Numbered from the stretch's first letter, positions 49,178-57,173 are shown. The stretch is DNA of 64,000 nucleotides from Orlajensenia leifsoniae (GCF_004570845.1 NZ_SPQZ01000003.1:434001-498000); one strand, 5' to 3'. Numbers and translations are program-made. Notes: generated from the sequence alone by a model not told the origin.

Positions 49178-49603
49178 TCACCCGCACCTCGCGCAGAGTT
49201 CCCGGCGGATCCACTCCGCCGCGGAACTCTGCTCGAGCGTCCCGCTCCGGATGCCGCTCGTGAACCTGATCGCCGATTCGGTGAGGCGCCCGTCGGCCGA
49301 GTCGGGGGCGTCGCGCCCCACGTGCACCGAGAGCCAGCGTGTGAGCGGAGCCCCGAGCCGTGCGCTCACGGCGACGAGTCCGGCGAAGTGCCGTGCCTGG
49401 CCGTTCGTGCCGTCATCGAGGTGCCGGCGGAAGCCTCGCCCATGCAGCACGTTGCGCCCGCCGAGCCCGGCGTCGATGAACCACACCGGCCCGGTGCGCA
49501 CCCCGCCGCCGGCGGCGCCCAGCTCGACCAGGAAGCGGCGGGACGAGTACCCGGAAGATGCGAGCCGCCCCGCGGTCTCGGCCAGTGCGGCGCAGGCGTC
49601 CAT
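49178..49603 (-). CDS. Conserved-looking protein, function unknown
   Basis: A 141-residue protein: MDACAALAETAGRLASSGYS, 'GPVWFIDAGLGGRNVLHGRGFRRHLDDG', and a Cys-containing end RRELCARCG. It has no membrane segment and no recognised family. The ATG is set by TAGGCT at leaderless spacing; GGAGGG sits directly against the ATG. It is convergent with the SDR gene with a 3-nt gap. Confidence 0.65.
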   Translation of the reverse strand: MDACAALAETAGRLASSGYSSRRFLVELGAAGGGVRTGPVWFIDAGLGGRNVLHGRGFRRHLDDGTNGQARHFAGLVAVSARLGAPLTRWLSVHVGRDAPDSADGRLTESAIRFTSGIRSGTLEQSSAAEWIRRELCARCG

Positions 49604-49609
49604 CCCTCC

Positions 49610-49615
49610 AGCCTA
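49610..49615 (-). promoter_or_regulatory. -10 box TAGGCT, leaderless start
   Basis: On the minus strand TAGGCT is followed by 6 nt and the ATG at 49603. Confidence 0.55.
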
Positions 49616-49683
49616 GGGATCGTCCGCCCGGTGGTGCGCTTCGGCCGCGGACGTCGTCCGGGCCTCGGCCAACGGAGCGTGAC

Positions 49684-50241
49684 CTACTCGGCCGCCGCCG
49701 CCTTGCGCTCGCGGAACGCGATCATGTTCATGCGGCTGCCGCAGCGCACGGTGCAGAACCGCTTCGAGCCGTTCCGAGACAGATCGAGGATGAGCCCGGT
49801 GCAGTTGTCGGCCTCACAGATCCGCAGACGCTGCATCTCGTCCATGCGGATGACGTCCATCAGCGCGACGGCGGCCTCGACCCGCATCCGCTCGCCCAGA
49901 GGGGCGTCGTTCGAGGTCGCGTGCAGGTGCCAGTCGATGTCGTCGTGCCTGGCGAGGTAGGGCAGGGCGTTTGCCTCGCGGAGCATGCGGTTCACCTCCA
50001 CCACGGCGTCATCCCGATCCAGGGTCCAGAGATGCCTGATCTGCTCGCGGGTGTCGAGCACGTCGAGGCGCTCGGCCTCGTCACCGTCGATACGTCCCGT
50101 GAACGGATACTGCTGGAGGAGAGCCGCCAGCTCCTCGACGGTTCCGAGCTCCTCCAGGTCGCTGCGAGACGCGCCCGCCGCTGTGTTCCCGAGCTCCACG
50201 GCGAACTCGAGCGCCACGACGGTGTCATGGGCAAACTGCAT
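49684..50241 (-). CDS. CGNR zinc-finger (ABATE-domain) regulator-like protein
   Basis: A 185-residue protein. The N-terminal ~130 residues form the ABATE-type helical domain (MQFAHDTVVALEFAVELGNT). The C-terminus is a treble-clef zinc finger CEADNCTGLILDLSRNGSKR followed by FCTVRCGSRMNMIAFRER; the family's CGNR appears as CGSR. These proteins are thought to bind DNA and regulate neighbouring genes. TAGGAG is 7 nt before the ATG. It is divergent from the EamA gene at 50344, a likely target. Confidence 0.88.
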   Translation of the reverse strand: MQFAHDTVVALEFAVELGNTAAGASRSDLEELGTVEELAALLQQYPFTGRIDGDEAERLDVLDTREQIRHLWTLDRDDAVVEVNRMLREANALPYLARHDDIDWHLHATSNDAPLGERMRVEAAVALMDVIRMDEMQRLRICEADNCTGLILDLSRNGSKRFCTVRCGSRMNMIAFRERKAAAAE

Positions 50242-50343
50242 GTTGACTCCTAACGAGGGCGGGAGTAGCGTTATGGGCTAATAGCAGTTCAACCCTAACG
50301 CGGTTTCGTCGATCCCGGCGAGCGGGTGTTCGACGGAGGCATC

Positions 50344-51318
50344 GTGAGAATATCGTCCACAGCATCCGGTCTGGCGATCGCCGTGCTCGCCGCAGCCTCG
50401 TTCGGCACCTCGGGCGTGCTCATGAAGCCGCTCCTGGAGGCCGGCTGGTCTCCGGCAGCTGCAGTCACCGCCCGGGCCATCGGCGGGGCGATCATCCTGC
50501 TGCCGATCACCCTGGTCGCGCTGCGGGGAAAGTGGGACGCGCTCTGGCGGGCGCGCTGGCGCGTGCTCATCATGGGAGTCGTCGGCGTGGCCTCCACGCA
50601 GTTCTTCTACTTCGCGGCCATTCGCACGGTTCCGGTCTCGACCGCGATCCTCATCGAGCTGCTCGCGCCACTGCTTCTCGTCGCCGTGGTCTGGGCGAGG
50701 ACGCTGCGGATGCCGAGACCCCTCGTGCTCGCCGGCTCGGCGCTGGCGATCGTCGGCCTCGTGATGGTCATCGGACCCGGCTCCATCGGAGCGCCGGACC
50801 CCATCGGCCTGCTGTTCTCCGTGCTCGCCATGGTGGCCTGCGCCGTCTACTTCGTGATCGCAGCGCGTCCGAGCGACGGCCTGCCGCCGGTCGCCTTCGC
50901 CGGCGTCGGACTCGTCATCGGCGCCCTCACGCTCAGCGTGCTCGCGCTCATCGGGGTGCTCCCGTTCACGGCCACCTTCGGCGATCTGCCGTTGCTCGGC
51001 GCGATGCTCCCCTGGTGGGTGCCCCTTCTGTTCGTGGCCGTGGTGAGCACCGCGCTGGCCTATGTGGCCGGCATCACGGCGGCGGAGTCCCTGGGCTCCA
51101 GGTTGGCGTCATTCGCCGGGCTGCTCGAGGTGGTGTTCGCCGCACTCTTCGCCTGGATCCTGTTGGGCGAGGCGCTGCAGCCGCTCCAGCTCCTCGGCGG
51201 CGCGCTCATCCTCGGGGGCATCGCAGCGGTGAAGGCGGCGGAGCCCGCGGATGGGCCGGTCGAGCTTCCGCTCGCTGAGGGCCGAGCGGCGACCGAGGCT
51301 CAGGTACCCGCTCGCTGA
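50344..51318 (+). CDS. EamA/DMT-family transporter
   Basis: A 324-residue inner-membrane protein with ten helices in two EamA repeats ('GTSGVLMKPLLEAGWSPAAAVTARAIGG', 'AGITAAESLGSRLASFAGLLEVVFAALFAWILLGE'). It should export a small metabolite or drug. GTG 50344 has CGGAGG 5 nt upstream; the in-frame GTG 50326 is unlikely. The last ~20 residues (PLAEGRAATEAQVPAR) and the TGA stop are encoded by repeat copy F. It is divergent from the CGNR regulator. Confidence 0.9.
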   Translation: MRISSTASGLAIAVLAAASFGTSGVLMKPLLEAGWSPAAAVTARAIGGAIILLPITLVALRGKWDALWRARWRVLIMGVVGVASTQFFYFAAIRTVPVSTAILIELLAPLLLVAVVWARTLRMPRPLVLAGSALAIVGLVMVIGPGSIGAPDPIGLLFSVLAMVACAVYFVIAARPSDGLPPVAFAGVGLVIGALTLSVLALIGVLPFTATFGDLPLLGAMLPWWVPLLFVAVVSTALAYVAGITAAESLGSRLASFAGLLEVVFAALFAWILLGEALQPLQLLGGALILGGIAAVKAAEPADGPVELPLAEGRAATEAQVPAR

Positions 51319-51466
51319 GGGCCGAGCGGAGCGACCGCCCGAAGCGCATCCGTTGAACGGCCGCGCCAGTGGGCGACGCTTCGAACGCCGACTCCGTCGG
51401 GTCCTCAGCGAACGCGCTGTAGCCGGGTCCTCAGCGAACGCGCTGTAGCCGGGTCCTCAGCGAGCG
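51268..51466. repeat. Dispersed intergenic element, copy F, with internal duplications
   Basis: CCGCTCGCTGAGGGCCGAGC occurs at 51268 and again at 51308. Further right a 26-bp unit GTCCTCAGCGAACGCGCTGT plus AGCCGG is repeated at 51401-51426 and 51427-51452, with a partial third at 51453-51463, before the terminal CGAGCGGG. It fills the gap between convergent genes and reaches into the transporter gene. Confidence 0.8.
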
Positions 51467-51473
51467 GGAGGGG

Positions 51474-51974
51474 TCACGCCCCGGCCACGGTCGCCGCGAA
51501 CGCCGCCGCACGCACGCGGAGTCCCAGCATCCGTTCCTGCCGTGCAGCCTCGACGTCGAACCCGATGTAGGCGACAGGCGGCTTCCGGCGCACGTTCGTC
51601 GAGCACTCGAAGTCGGCGCACACCAGGGTTCCGGCCGTGTCGCCGTTGCGTCCAGCCGGGCCCGCGAGGCGTGCGCCGAAGAACACGACGTCGTTGGGCA
51701 GGGTCACGTCCTGGCACCACGAGCATTGCGCCCGCTTCTGCGGCGAGGCCTTGGCCTGCTGCAGCATCACCCCGACGAGCTCGTAGTCGGGCCCACCGAC
51801 GCCGGGCACCACGATGTAGGCGCGACGGGCGATCTTGCGGTCGCGCCAGCCGAGGAAGTCGAGGCGCTCCCAGTCGAGCTCGGCCAAATCGGGCGGCAGG
51901 GTGATGTCGGTGGTCTCCTTGCGCGAGGCGTTCACGAAGCTCGCACGGATGGTCTTCTCGCTGATGGGCAGCAT
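51474..51974 (-). CDS. FBP-domain protein (FusB-like EF-G-binding family)
   Basis: A 166-residue protein. The conserved start MLPISEKTIRASFVNASRKE and the C-terminal treble-clef zinc finger CSWC (about 82-85) with a second pair in VCADFECS belong to the FBP_C domain. That domain is known from FusB/FusC, which bind EF-G and free ribosomes stalled by fusidic acid. Actinobacterial members of this length are common and their role is unproven. GGAGAAG precedes the ATG. The gene is preceded by an unusual ~170-nt leader (52143 back to 51975). Confidence 0.85.
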   Translation of the reverse strand: MLPISEKTIRASFVNASRKETTDITLPPDLAELDWERLDFLGWRDRKIARRAYIVVPGVGGPDYELVGVMLQQAKASPQKRAQCSWCQDVTLPNDVVFFGARLAGPAGRNGDTAGTLVCADFECSTNVRRKPPVAYIGFDVEAARQERMLGLRVRAAAFAATVAGA

Positions 51975-52036
51975 GGTTCTTCTCCAGTCATGGGCCCGCT
52001 CGTCGACGTCTCGGAAGGACGGATGCTGCGGGCGGT

Positions 52037-52131
52037 GGTTCGTTCGAGTGAGGGAGGGGTAGCGACTACCTGCCGCCGGCGGGTGAAGCGCCGACGACCT
52101 CCCGACGCCCCGAGGGCAGTGCGAACGAACC
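52037..52131 (-). promoter_or_regulatory. Long-range inverted repeat in the FBP leader RNA
   Basis: GGTTCGTTCG inside codons 5-8 of the mini-ORF (52131-52122) is perfectly complementary to CGAACGAACC just after its stop (52046-52037). A small GGTAG/CTACC hairpin covers the mini-ORF stop. Pairing would depend on ribosome position. Confidence 0.45.
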
Positions 52132-52143
52132 GGAGGAACTCAT
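52066..52143 (-). CDS. Leaderless 25-residue leader peptide upstream of the FBP gene
   Basis: ATG 52143 to TAG 52066 encodes MSSSGSFALPSGRREVVGAS followed by PAGGR. TAGGCT ends exactly 6 nt before the ATG, the same box and spacing as the gene at 49603. It is too short for domain recognition. It ends 91 nt before the FBP ATG on the same strand and may act as a regulatory upstream ORF. Confidence 0.45.
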   Translation of the reverse strand: MSSSGSFALPSGRREVVGASPAGGR

Positions 52144-52149
52144 GCGACC

Positions 52150-52155
52150 AGCCTA
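52150..52155 (-). promoter_or_regulatory. -10 box TAGGCT for the leader/FBP transcript
   Basis: On the minus strand TAGGCT is followed by 6 nt and the mini-ORF ATG at 52143. It predicts a ~169-nt leader before the FBP start codon. Confidence 0.5.
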
Positions 52156-52191
52156 CGCCCGGGCGATGGGTGCATCCTGAGGCGCAGCGGG

Positions 52192-52704
52192 CTACGGGCG
52201 GTCTGTGGGCCGCGGAAGGCTGCCGTGCGTGATGAGGAGTTCGTAGATGTTCTCGAACGCCTCGGCGATCCGGGTGCCCTGCTCCGGGTTCAATGCGTCG
52301 AAGAACACGGAACGAACGAAGCTGATGTGGCCAGGGGACGCCCGGGCGAGGAGGTCGCGGCCGTCGTCAGTGAGGGTGACGTCGGTGATGCGGCGATCGT
52401 CGGGGTTCGGGAGAAGGGTGACGAGGTCCTTCGTGGCCATGCGGTGGGCCTGGTGCGAGACGCGGCTGCGTTCGGCTCCGATGCGGATGGCCAGGTCGGA
52501 GATCGTCATCGTTCCGGTGGGCTCGCTGGTGAGGGCCACGAGGACGTCGTAGTCGGCGAGCGTGATTCCACTGTCGACACGCAGTTGCCGATTCATCTCG
52601 TAGCGCAGTCGCAGCTGCACTTTCATGAAGGCGTACCAGGCACGGATGTCGTCGTCTCCGAGGAACGCGAACGGCGACTCGGGTGGGATCTCGTAACGAC
52701 TCAC
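52192..52704 (-). CDS. MarR-family transcriptional regulator
   Basis: A 170-residue winged-helix regulator: helix LRYEMNRQLRVDSGITLADY, HTH 'MTISDLAIRIGAERSRVSHQ', and wing 'LPNPDDRRITDVTLTDDGRDLL'. The GTG at 52704 has GGAGG 4-5 nt before it. It is followed by the FBP transcript and preceded by a SnoaL-like gene on the same strand, which is a possible target. Confidence 0.9.
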   Translation of the reverse strand: MSRYEIPPESPFAFLGDDDIRAWYAFMKVQLRLRYEMNRQLRVDSGITLADYDVLVALTSEPTGTMTISDLAIRIGAERSRVSHQAHRMATKDLVTLLPNPDDRRITDVTLTDDGRDLLARASPGHISFVRSVFFDALNPEQGTRIAEAFENIYELLITHGSLPRPTDRP

Positions 52705-52755
52705 GGCGCCTCCATTCGCTCGACTGCGTCGCCGAGACCTTCCGTCGGCATCTGG

Positions 52756-53115
52756 TCAGCTGAAGAGGAACGTGTAGACCCGTGAGATCCTGCCATCGCG
52801 AACGAACACCGCGTCGGCGCCGCGCGCGACCGGGTCGGCTCCTTCGGGTCCGAGCGCCCACCCCAGGTAGTGCAGCTCTCCCGCGGTGTAGACGCTCCCC
52901 TCGGCGTGGAACACGAACCCGGGTGCGCCGTCCAGGATCTCCTGCACCTTCGCGTCGAGCTCTTCGTACCCGGTCACCTGACCATCCGGGTCTGCGGCCA
53001 CGACATCCTCGGTGTACGTCCGCCGGATGGCGTCCCGACGCTTGGCCGCGTCACGTTCACCGAACACCTCCAGAAGGTTCGCGTGCATCAGCTTCTCCAC
53101 CGTCGCGTCGGCCAT
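52756..53115 (-). CDS. SnoaL/NTF2-like small protein
   Basis: A 119-residue NTF2-fold protein: helix 'VEKLMHANLLEVFGERDAAK', RRTYTEDVVAADPDGQVTGY and 'ARGADAVFVRDGRISRVYTF'. Members of this fold are small cyclases, hydratases or binding proteins; the activity here is not known. ATG 53115 is preceded by GAGGGGAACACG and fits homologues better than the ATG 30 nt earlier. A short TGAA-AG-TTCA dyad sits ~20 nt upstream. Confidence 0.85.
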   Translation of the reverse strand: MADATVEKLMHANLLEVFGERDAAKRRDAIRRTYTEDVVAADPDGQVTGYEELDAKVQEILDGAPGFVFHAEGSVYTAGELHYLGWALGPEGADPVARGADAVFVRDGRISRVYTFLFS

Positions 53116-53232
53116 CGTGTTCCCCTCATTTACGTGAACTTTCATTCAATGTAGCGCTGTGGCGCCTCGCCCGCCATGGTGGTCTGGGACGCATCGGCAC
53201 GATCGGCCTTCACCTGCGGCAGGATCGGAAGC

Positions 53233-53916
53233 ATGACGACCATCACGGTGCTGAGCGGCCACGGAGACTACGCCGACCCGTGGCATCCGTTCGACGAGAC
53301 GTCGCAGCGGCTTGCGGCGCTGCTGGCCCCTCTCGGCGAGGTGACGGTGCGCGTCGACGTCGAGGCCGCGCTCGCCGGATTGACGGCGACGGATGCCCGA
53401 CCCGACCTGCTCGTCTTCAACATCAGCCGCGACGAGGGCGTCGAGCCCTCCACGCCGCCCGAGTCCGCGCAGACGGGACTCCTCGCCCACCTCGCCGACG
53501 GGCGTCCGATCCTCGCCGTGCACTCGGCGTCGCGGGCCTTCGCCGACTGGCCGGAGTGGTCGTCGATCCTCGGCGGGCACTGGGAGGACGGGCTCACGTT
53601 CCATCCGGAGCGGGGAGTTGCACACATCGTGCCGACGGATCTGGCCGGCGAGCTCCTCGGCCGGGGTCGGTCGTTCTACACCGTGGACGAGCGCTACACG
53701 GCGCTCGTTCTCGAGCCGGATACGCAGCCGCTCGCGACGCACGAGCACGGCGGCTCCGAGCATCCCTTGGCCTGGTTCACCACGTTCGGCGATGCCGAGG
53801 TCGTCTACAGCGCGCTCGGTCACGACACCGAGGCCTATGAGTCTCCGGATGCCGCCGCCTTCGTGAGCGGCGCGGCGGCCTGGCTGCTGCGGGAGCACGC
53901 ACGGTCTGCAGGATGA
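53233..53916 (+). CDS. ThuA-like (class I glutamine-amidotransferase fold) protein
   Basis: A 227-residue protein of the ThuA family: ITVLSGHGDYADPWHPFDET at the start, 'GRPILAVHSASRAFADWPEWSSILGG' where other amidotransferase-fold enzymes have the nucleophile, and HEHGGSEHPLAWFTTFGDAE near the end. ThuA acts in trehalose or sugar use, but the reaction is not settled, and the usual catalytic Cys is absent. CAGGAT ends 7 nt before the ATG, and CGGAAG can also act as ribosome binding site. Confidence 0.85.
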   Translation: MTTITVLSGHGDYADPWHPFDETSQRLAALLAPLGEVTVRVDVEAALAGLTATDARPDLLVFNISRDEGVEPSTPPESAQTGLLAHLADGRPILAVHSASRAFADWPEWSSILGGHWEDGLTFHPERGVAHIVPTDLAGELLGRGRSFYTVDERYTALVLEPDTQPLATHEHGGSEHPLAWFTTFGDAEVVYSALGHDTEAYESPDAAAFVSGAAAWLLREHARSAG

Positions 53917-53963
53917 GATGCGTTTCATCTCCCCTGGGAGTCTGAGTTCGCTCTCATCCTGCA
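53907..53963. terminator. Bidirectional terminator
   Basis: TGCAGGATGAGA (53907-53918) and TCTCATCCTGCA (53952-53963) are perfect 12-bp inverted arms, with a smaller GAGATG/CATCTC hairpin inside. They lie between the convergent ThuA-like and TetR genes and overlap the ThuA-like stop. Confidence 0.75.
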
Positions 53964-53993
53964 TATGCGAACGGATGCGGCGCCCCTGCTGTC

Positions 53994-54590
53994 TCACCCG
54001 CGCGGAGCGACGCCCGCTCTGACCGGCCCGAGCACCACGTCGACCAGACGCTCGGCCGTGCCCGGTGTGATCGGAGAGCGGCTGAGCATGCGCACGATGA
54101 GCGGGCCCATGAGCGCCTCGCCGATCTCCTGCACCGGCGCATCAACGCGGATCTCGGATGCGGCGATGGCGGCCTCGAAACGCTCCACGAGCGCAGACGT
54201 GGCCCCCATGCTCGCGTACAGGCGCCGCCCGACGTCGGGGTTCTCGGCCGCCGCGGCGATGAGCGAGAGGATGAGGGACTCGCCGATCGGCTGGGTGACG
54301 AGGTCGAAGATCTCGTCGAGCCAGGTGACGAGATCGGCGCGGATATCGCCTGTGTCCGGGGGGCCGAGACGATTGGGCAGCAGGAGTCCCTCGAGCAGGC
54401 AGTCGGCCACGAGCGCGCTCTTCGACGGCCACCACCGGTAGATCGTCTGCTTCCCGACGCCGGCCTCGTGTGCCACTCCCTCGATGGTCAGGTGGTCGTA
54501 GCCGCGGGCGGCGAACAGCCGCGCCGTGGCCTCGAGGATGGCGCGGCGAGCCGTCTCACTGCGGACGGCTCCGCGACGTTGCTCGGACAT
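53994..54590 (-). CDS. TetR-family regulator of the MMPL exporter
   Basis: A 198-residue repressor. The N-terminal HTH is TIEGVAHEAGVGKQTIYRWW (about 35-54), followed by a helical ligand domain. It is divergent from the MMPL gene with an ATTCGCAA/TTGCGTAT inverted pair between them, so it most likely represses that exporter. The ATG at 54590 is set by TACGAT at leaderless spacing. Confidence 0.9.
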   Translation of the reverse strand: MSEQRRGAVRSETARRAILEATARLFAARGYDHLTIEGVAHEAGVGKQTIYRWWPSKSALVADCLLEGLLLPNRLGPPDTGDIRADLVTWLDEIFDLVTQPIGESLILSLIAAAAENPDVGRRLYASMGATSALVERFEAAIAASEIRVDAPVQEIGEALMGPLIVRMLSRSPITPGTAERLVDVVLGPVRAGVAPRG

Positions 54591-54596
54591 CCTCAC

Positions 54597-54633
54597 ATCG
54601 TATTCGCAATCAACGAGACGAACCGTTGCGTAT
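54597..54633. promoter_or_regulatory. tetR leaderless -10 (TACGAT) and candidate operator
   Basis: On the minus strand TACGAT (54602-54597) ends 6 nt before ATG 54590. ATTCGCAA (54602-54609) and TTGCGTAT (54626-54633) form an 8-bp inverted pair with one mismatch and a 16-nt gap, between the divergent starts. Confidence 0.5.
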
Positions 54634-54667
54634 TATCAGCGGAGGCTTTCGAGAGGCGAAGAAACAC

Positions 54668-57154
54668 ATGGCTGAACTCCTGTACCGCTTGGGCAAGCTC
54701 GCGGCACGTCGCGCATGGATCGTGATCGTCGCGTGGCTGCTCGTGATCGTCGTCGCGGGCGTCGGCTTCGCCATCGGTTACAAGGGTCTCTCGTCGAGCT
54801 TCGACATCCCCGGAACGGCATCCGGAGCCGTCACCGATGAACTGCAGGAGAAGCTGCCCGATTTCAGCGGCGCCGCGGGCACCGTGGTCTTCGAGACCAC
54901 CGACGGCTCGGAATTCACCGAGGAGCAGAAGACCGAGATCTCCGCTCTGGTGACGGATGCCGCGGACCTGCCCGACGTGGCGAAGGTGGTCGACCCCTTC
55001 GAGACCGAGACGGAGCGCGCCGCCCAGCAGCAGCAGCTCGCAGACGGCCGCACCCAGATCGACGACGGCAATGCGCAGATCGAGGCAGGCCAGACGCAGC
55101 TCGACGCCGGACAGGCCCAGCTCGATGCCGGACAGGCCCAGCTCGACGCCGCCCGCCAGCAGGCGGAGGCGGCCGGCGCTCCCGCCGAGCAGCTCGCGGC
55201 GCTCGACGCCCAGCAGGCCACTCTCGACGCGCAGCAGGCCGAACTCGACGCGCAGCAGGCCAAGCTCGACGCCTCACGCGATGAGATCGAGGCGCAGACC
55301 ACCAAGCTCGACAACGGCGCCACCCTCATGGAGCTGTCGAAGGACATCGGCGTCGTGTCGGAGGACGGCTCGACCGCCCTCGTGAACGTCGCGTTCACGG
55401 AGCCCCGCCTCGAGCTCTCGGAGGACTCGAAGCAGGCCGTGATCGACCACTTCGAATCCGAGCCGATCGACGGCGTCGAGGTCTCGTTCTCCACCGACAT
55501 CGCCCAGGGCACGCCCTCCATCGTCGGCATCGGCGAGATCGTCGGCGTCGTCTTCGCCGCCATCGTGCTGCTGGTCATGCTCGGCTCGGTCATCGCCGCG
55601 TCGCTTCCGCTCGTGACCGCCATCGTCGGTGTCGCCATCGGCGCCCTCGGCTCGCTGGCGTTCTCGGGTGTCGTGCAGATGGCATCCGTCACCCCGGTCC
55701 TCGGCCTCATGCTCGGTCTCGCCGTGGGAATCGACTACTCGCTTTTCATCATCAACAGGCATCGCAAGCAACTGCTGCAGGGTGCAGAACCTCACGAGTC
55801 GGTCGGCCTCGCGAACGGCACCGCCGGCAACGCCGTCGTCTTCGCGGGCACGACGGTGATCGTCGCGCTGCTCGCCCTGAACATCACCGGTGTTCCGTTC
55901 CTCGGCCTCATGGGCACCGTCGGCGCCGTCAGCGTGGCGATCGCCGTGCTCATCGCCACGAGCCTGACGCCCGCGATCCTCGGACTGCTCGGCACCCGCA
56001 TCCTGAACCGTCGAGCCCGCGCCCGCATCGGCGAGGAGCACCACGAGGACACGAAGGCGAAGCCGATGAAGACCTGGCGAGCCGTCGTGACGGTTCTGGC
56101 GACGGCCGCGGCGTTGCTCACCATCGCCATTCCGGCGCTCTCGATGCGCGTCGGCCTTCCCGACGGCTCGTCGGAGCCTGTCGAGTCGGCGTCGTACCAG
56201 GCGTTCACCACGACCGAGGACCAGTTCGGCGCTGGAGCCACGGGGCCGCTACTGGTCACGGCGCAGCTGCCCTCCGGCCTCGACGACGACCAGGTGCTGC
56301 AGGCGCAGGTCGACGTGGCCCAGAAGCTCGCAGACCAGGACGACGTGGTGGCCGTCGCGCCCATCGCCGTCTCGGATGACAACCGTCTCGCGGCGTTCCA
56401 GGTGGTGCCGGCCGAAGGCCCCAACAGCGTCTCGACCGAGGAACTCGTGGTCGCCCTGCGCGACCTCCAGCCCATCGATGGCGACATCACCCTCGGCGTC
56501 GCCGGGCAGGCAGCCATCAACATCGACATCTCGGCGAACCTCGCCGCGGTGCTGCCGCTCTACCTCGGTGTCGTGGTGGGCCTCTCGCTGCTCATCATGA
56601 TCCTGGTGTTCCGCTCGATCCTCGTGCCGCTCATCGCGACCGGTGGGTTCATCCTGTCGCTGTTCGCGACCTTCGGTGCGATCGTCGCGGTCTTCCAGTG
56701 GGGCTGGGGGGCGGATGCGCTCGGCATCCACACGGGTCCGATCCTGAGCTTCCTGCCGGTCATCCTGGTCGGCATCCTGTTCGGACTGGCGATGGACTAC
56801 CAGCTGTTCCTGGCGTCGGGCATGCGGGAGGCCTACGTGCACGGCGCTCCTGCCCGCCTGGCCGTTGCCCGGGGCTTCAGGGCCGGTCGCGCGGTCGTCA
56901 CGGCCGCGGGCCTCATCATGGTCTCGGTCTTCGGCGGGTTCATCTTCGCGGAGTCGACGATGATCCGCTCGATCGGCTTCGGCCTGGCCCTGGGTGTGCT
57001 CCTCGACGCCTTCGTCGTGCGGATGCTGCTGATGCCCGCCCTCATGCACCTGCTCGGGGAGTCCGCGTGGTGGCTGCCGCGCTGGCTCGACAAGATCCTG
57101 CCGAACGTCGACGTGGAGGGCGCGGCCCTCGAGCGTCGCCACCACGCGAGCTGA
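54668..57154 (+). CDS. MMPL/RND-family exporter with coiled-coil repeat loop
   Basis: An 828-residue transporter with two MMPL halves. Helix 1 is WIVIVAWLLVIVVAGVGFAI (about 16-35). The first periplasmic-type loop (about 36-300) contains a long helical repeat region with QAQLDAG/DAQQATL units (about 125-220). Then come five helices including 'GLMLGLAVGIDYSLFIINRHR' (GxxxDY proton-relay motif), a second loop, and the matching motif 'GILFGLAMDYQLFLASGMRE'. MMPL proteins export lipids, siderophores or drugs using proton force. The ATG at 54668 has GAGAGG 11 nt before it. The divergent TetR gene probably controls it. Confidence 0.92.
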   Translation: MAELLYRLGKLAARRAWIVIVAWLLVIVVAGVGFAIGYKGLSSSFDIPGTASGAVTDELQEKLPDFSGAAGTVVFETTDGSEFTEEQKTEISALVTDAADLPDVAKVVDPFETETERAAQQQQLADGRTQIDDGNAQIEAGQTQLDAGQAQLDAGQAQLDAARQQAEAAGAPAEQLAALDAQQATLDAQQAELDAQQAKLDASRDEIEAQTTKLDNGATLMELSKDIGVVSEDGSTALVNVAFTEPRLELSEDSKQAVIDHFESEPIDGVEVSFSTDIAQGTPSIVGIGEIVGVVFAAIVLLVMLGSVIAASLPLVTAIVGVAIGALGSLAFSGVVQMASVTPVLGLMLGLAVGIDYSLFIINRHRKQLLQGAEPHESVGLANGTAGNAVVFAGTTVIVALLALNITGVPFLGLMGTVGAVSVAIAVLIATSLTPAILGLLGTRILNRRARARIGEEHHEDTKAKPMKTWRAVVTVLATAAALLTIAIPALSMRVGLPDGSSEPVESASYQAFTTTEDQFGAGATGPLLVTAQLPSGLDDDQVLQAQVDVAQKLADQDDVVAVAPIAVSDDNRLAAFQVVPAEGPNSVSTEELVVALRDLQPIDGDITLGVAGQAAINIDISANLAAVLPLYLGVVVGLSLLIMILVFRSILVPLIATGGFILSLFATFGAIVAVFQWGWGADALGIHTGPILSFLPVILVGILFGLAMDYQLFLASGMREAYVHGAPARLAVARGFRAGRAVVTAAGLIMVSVFGGFIFAESTMIRSIGFGLALGVLLDAFVVRMLLMPALMHLLGESAWWLPRWLDKILPNVDVEGAALERRHHAS

Positions 57155-57173
57155 CGCGGCGGGCGGCACCGTC

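Noticed and set aside
51401-51463. Possible CRISPR array
   Set aside because: The units are directly contiguous with no spacers, only ~2.4 copies exist, and there are no cas genes.
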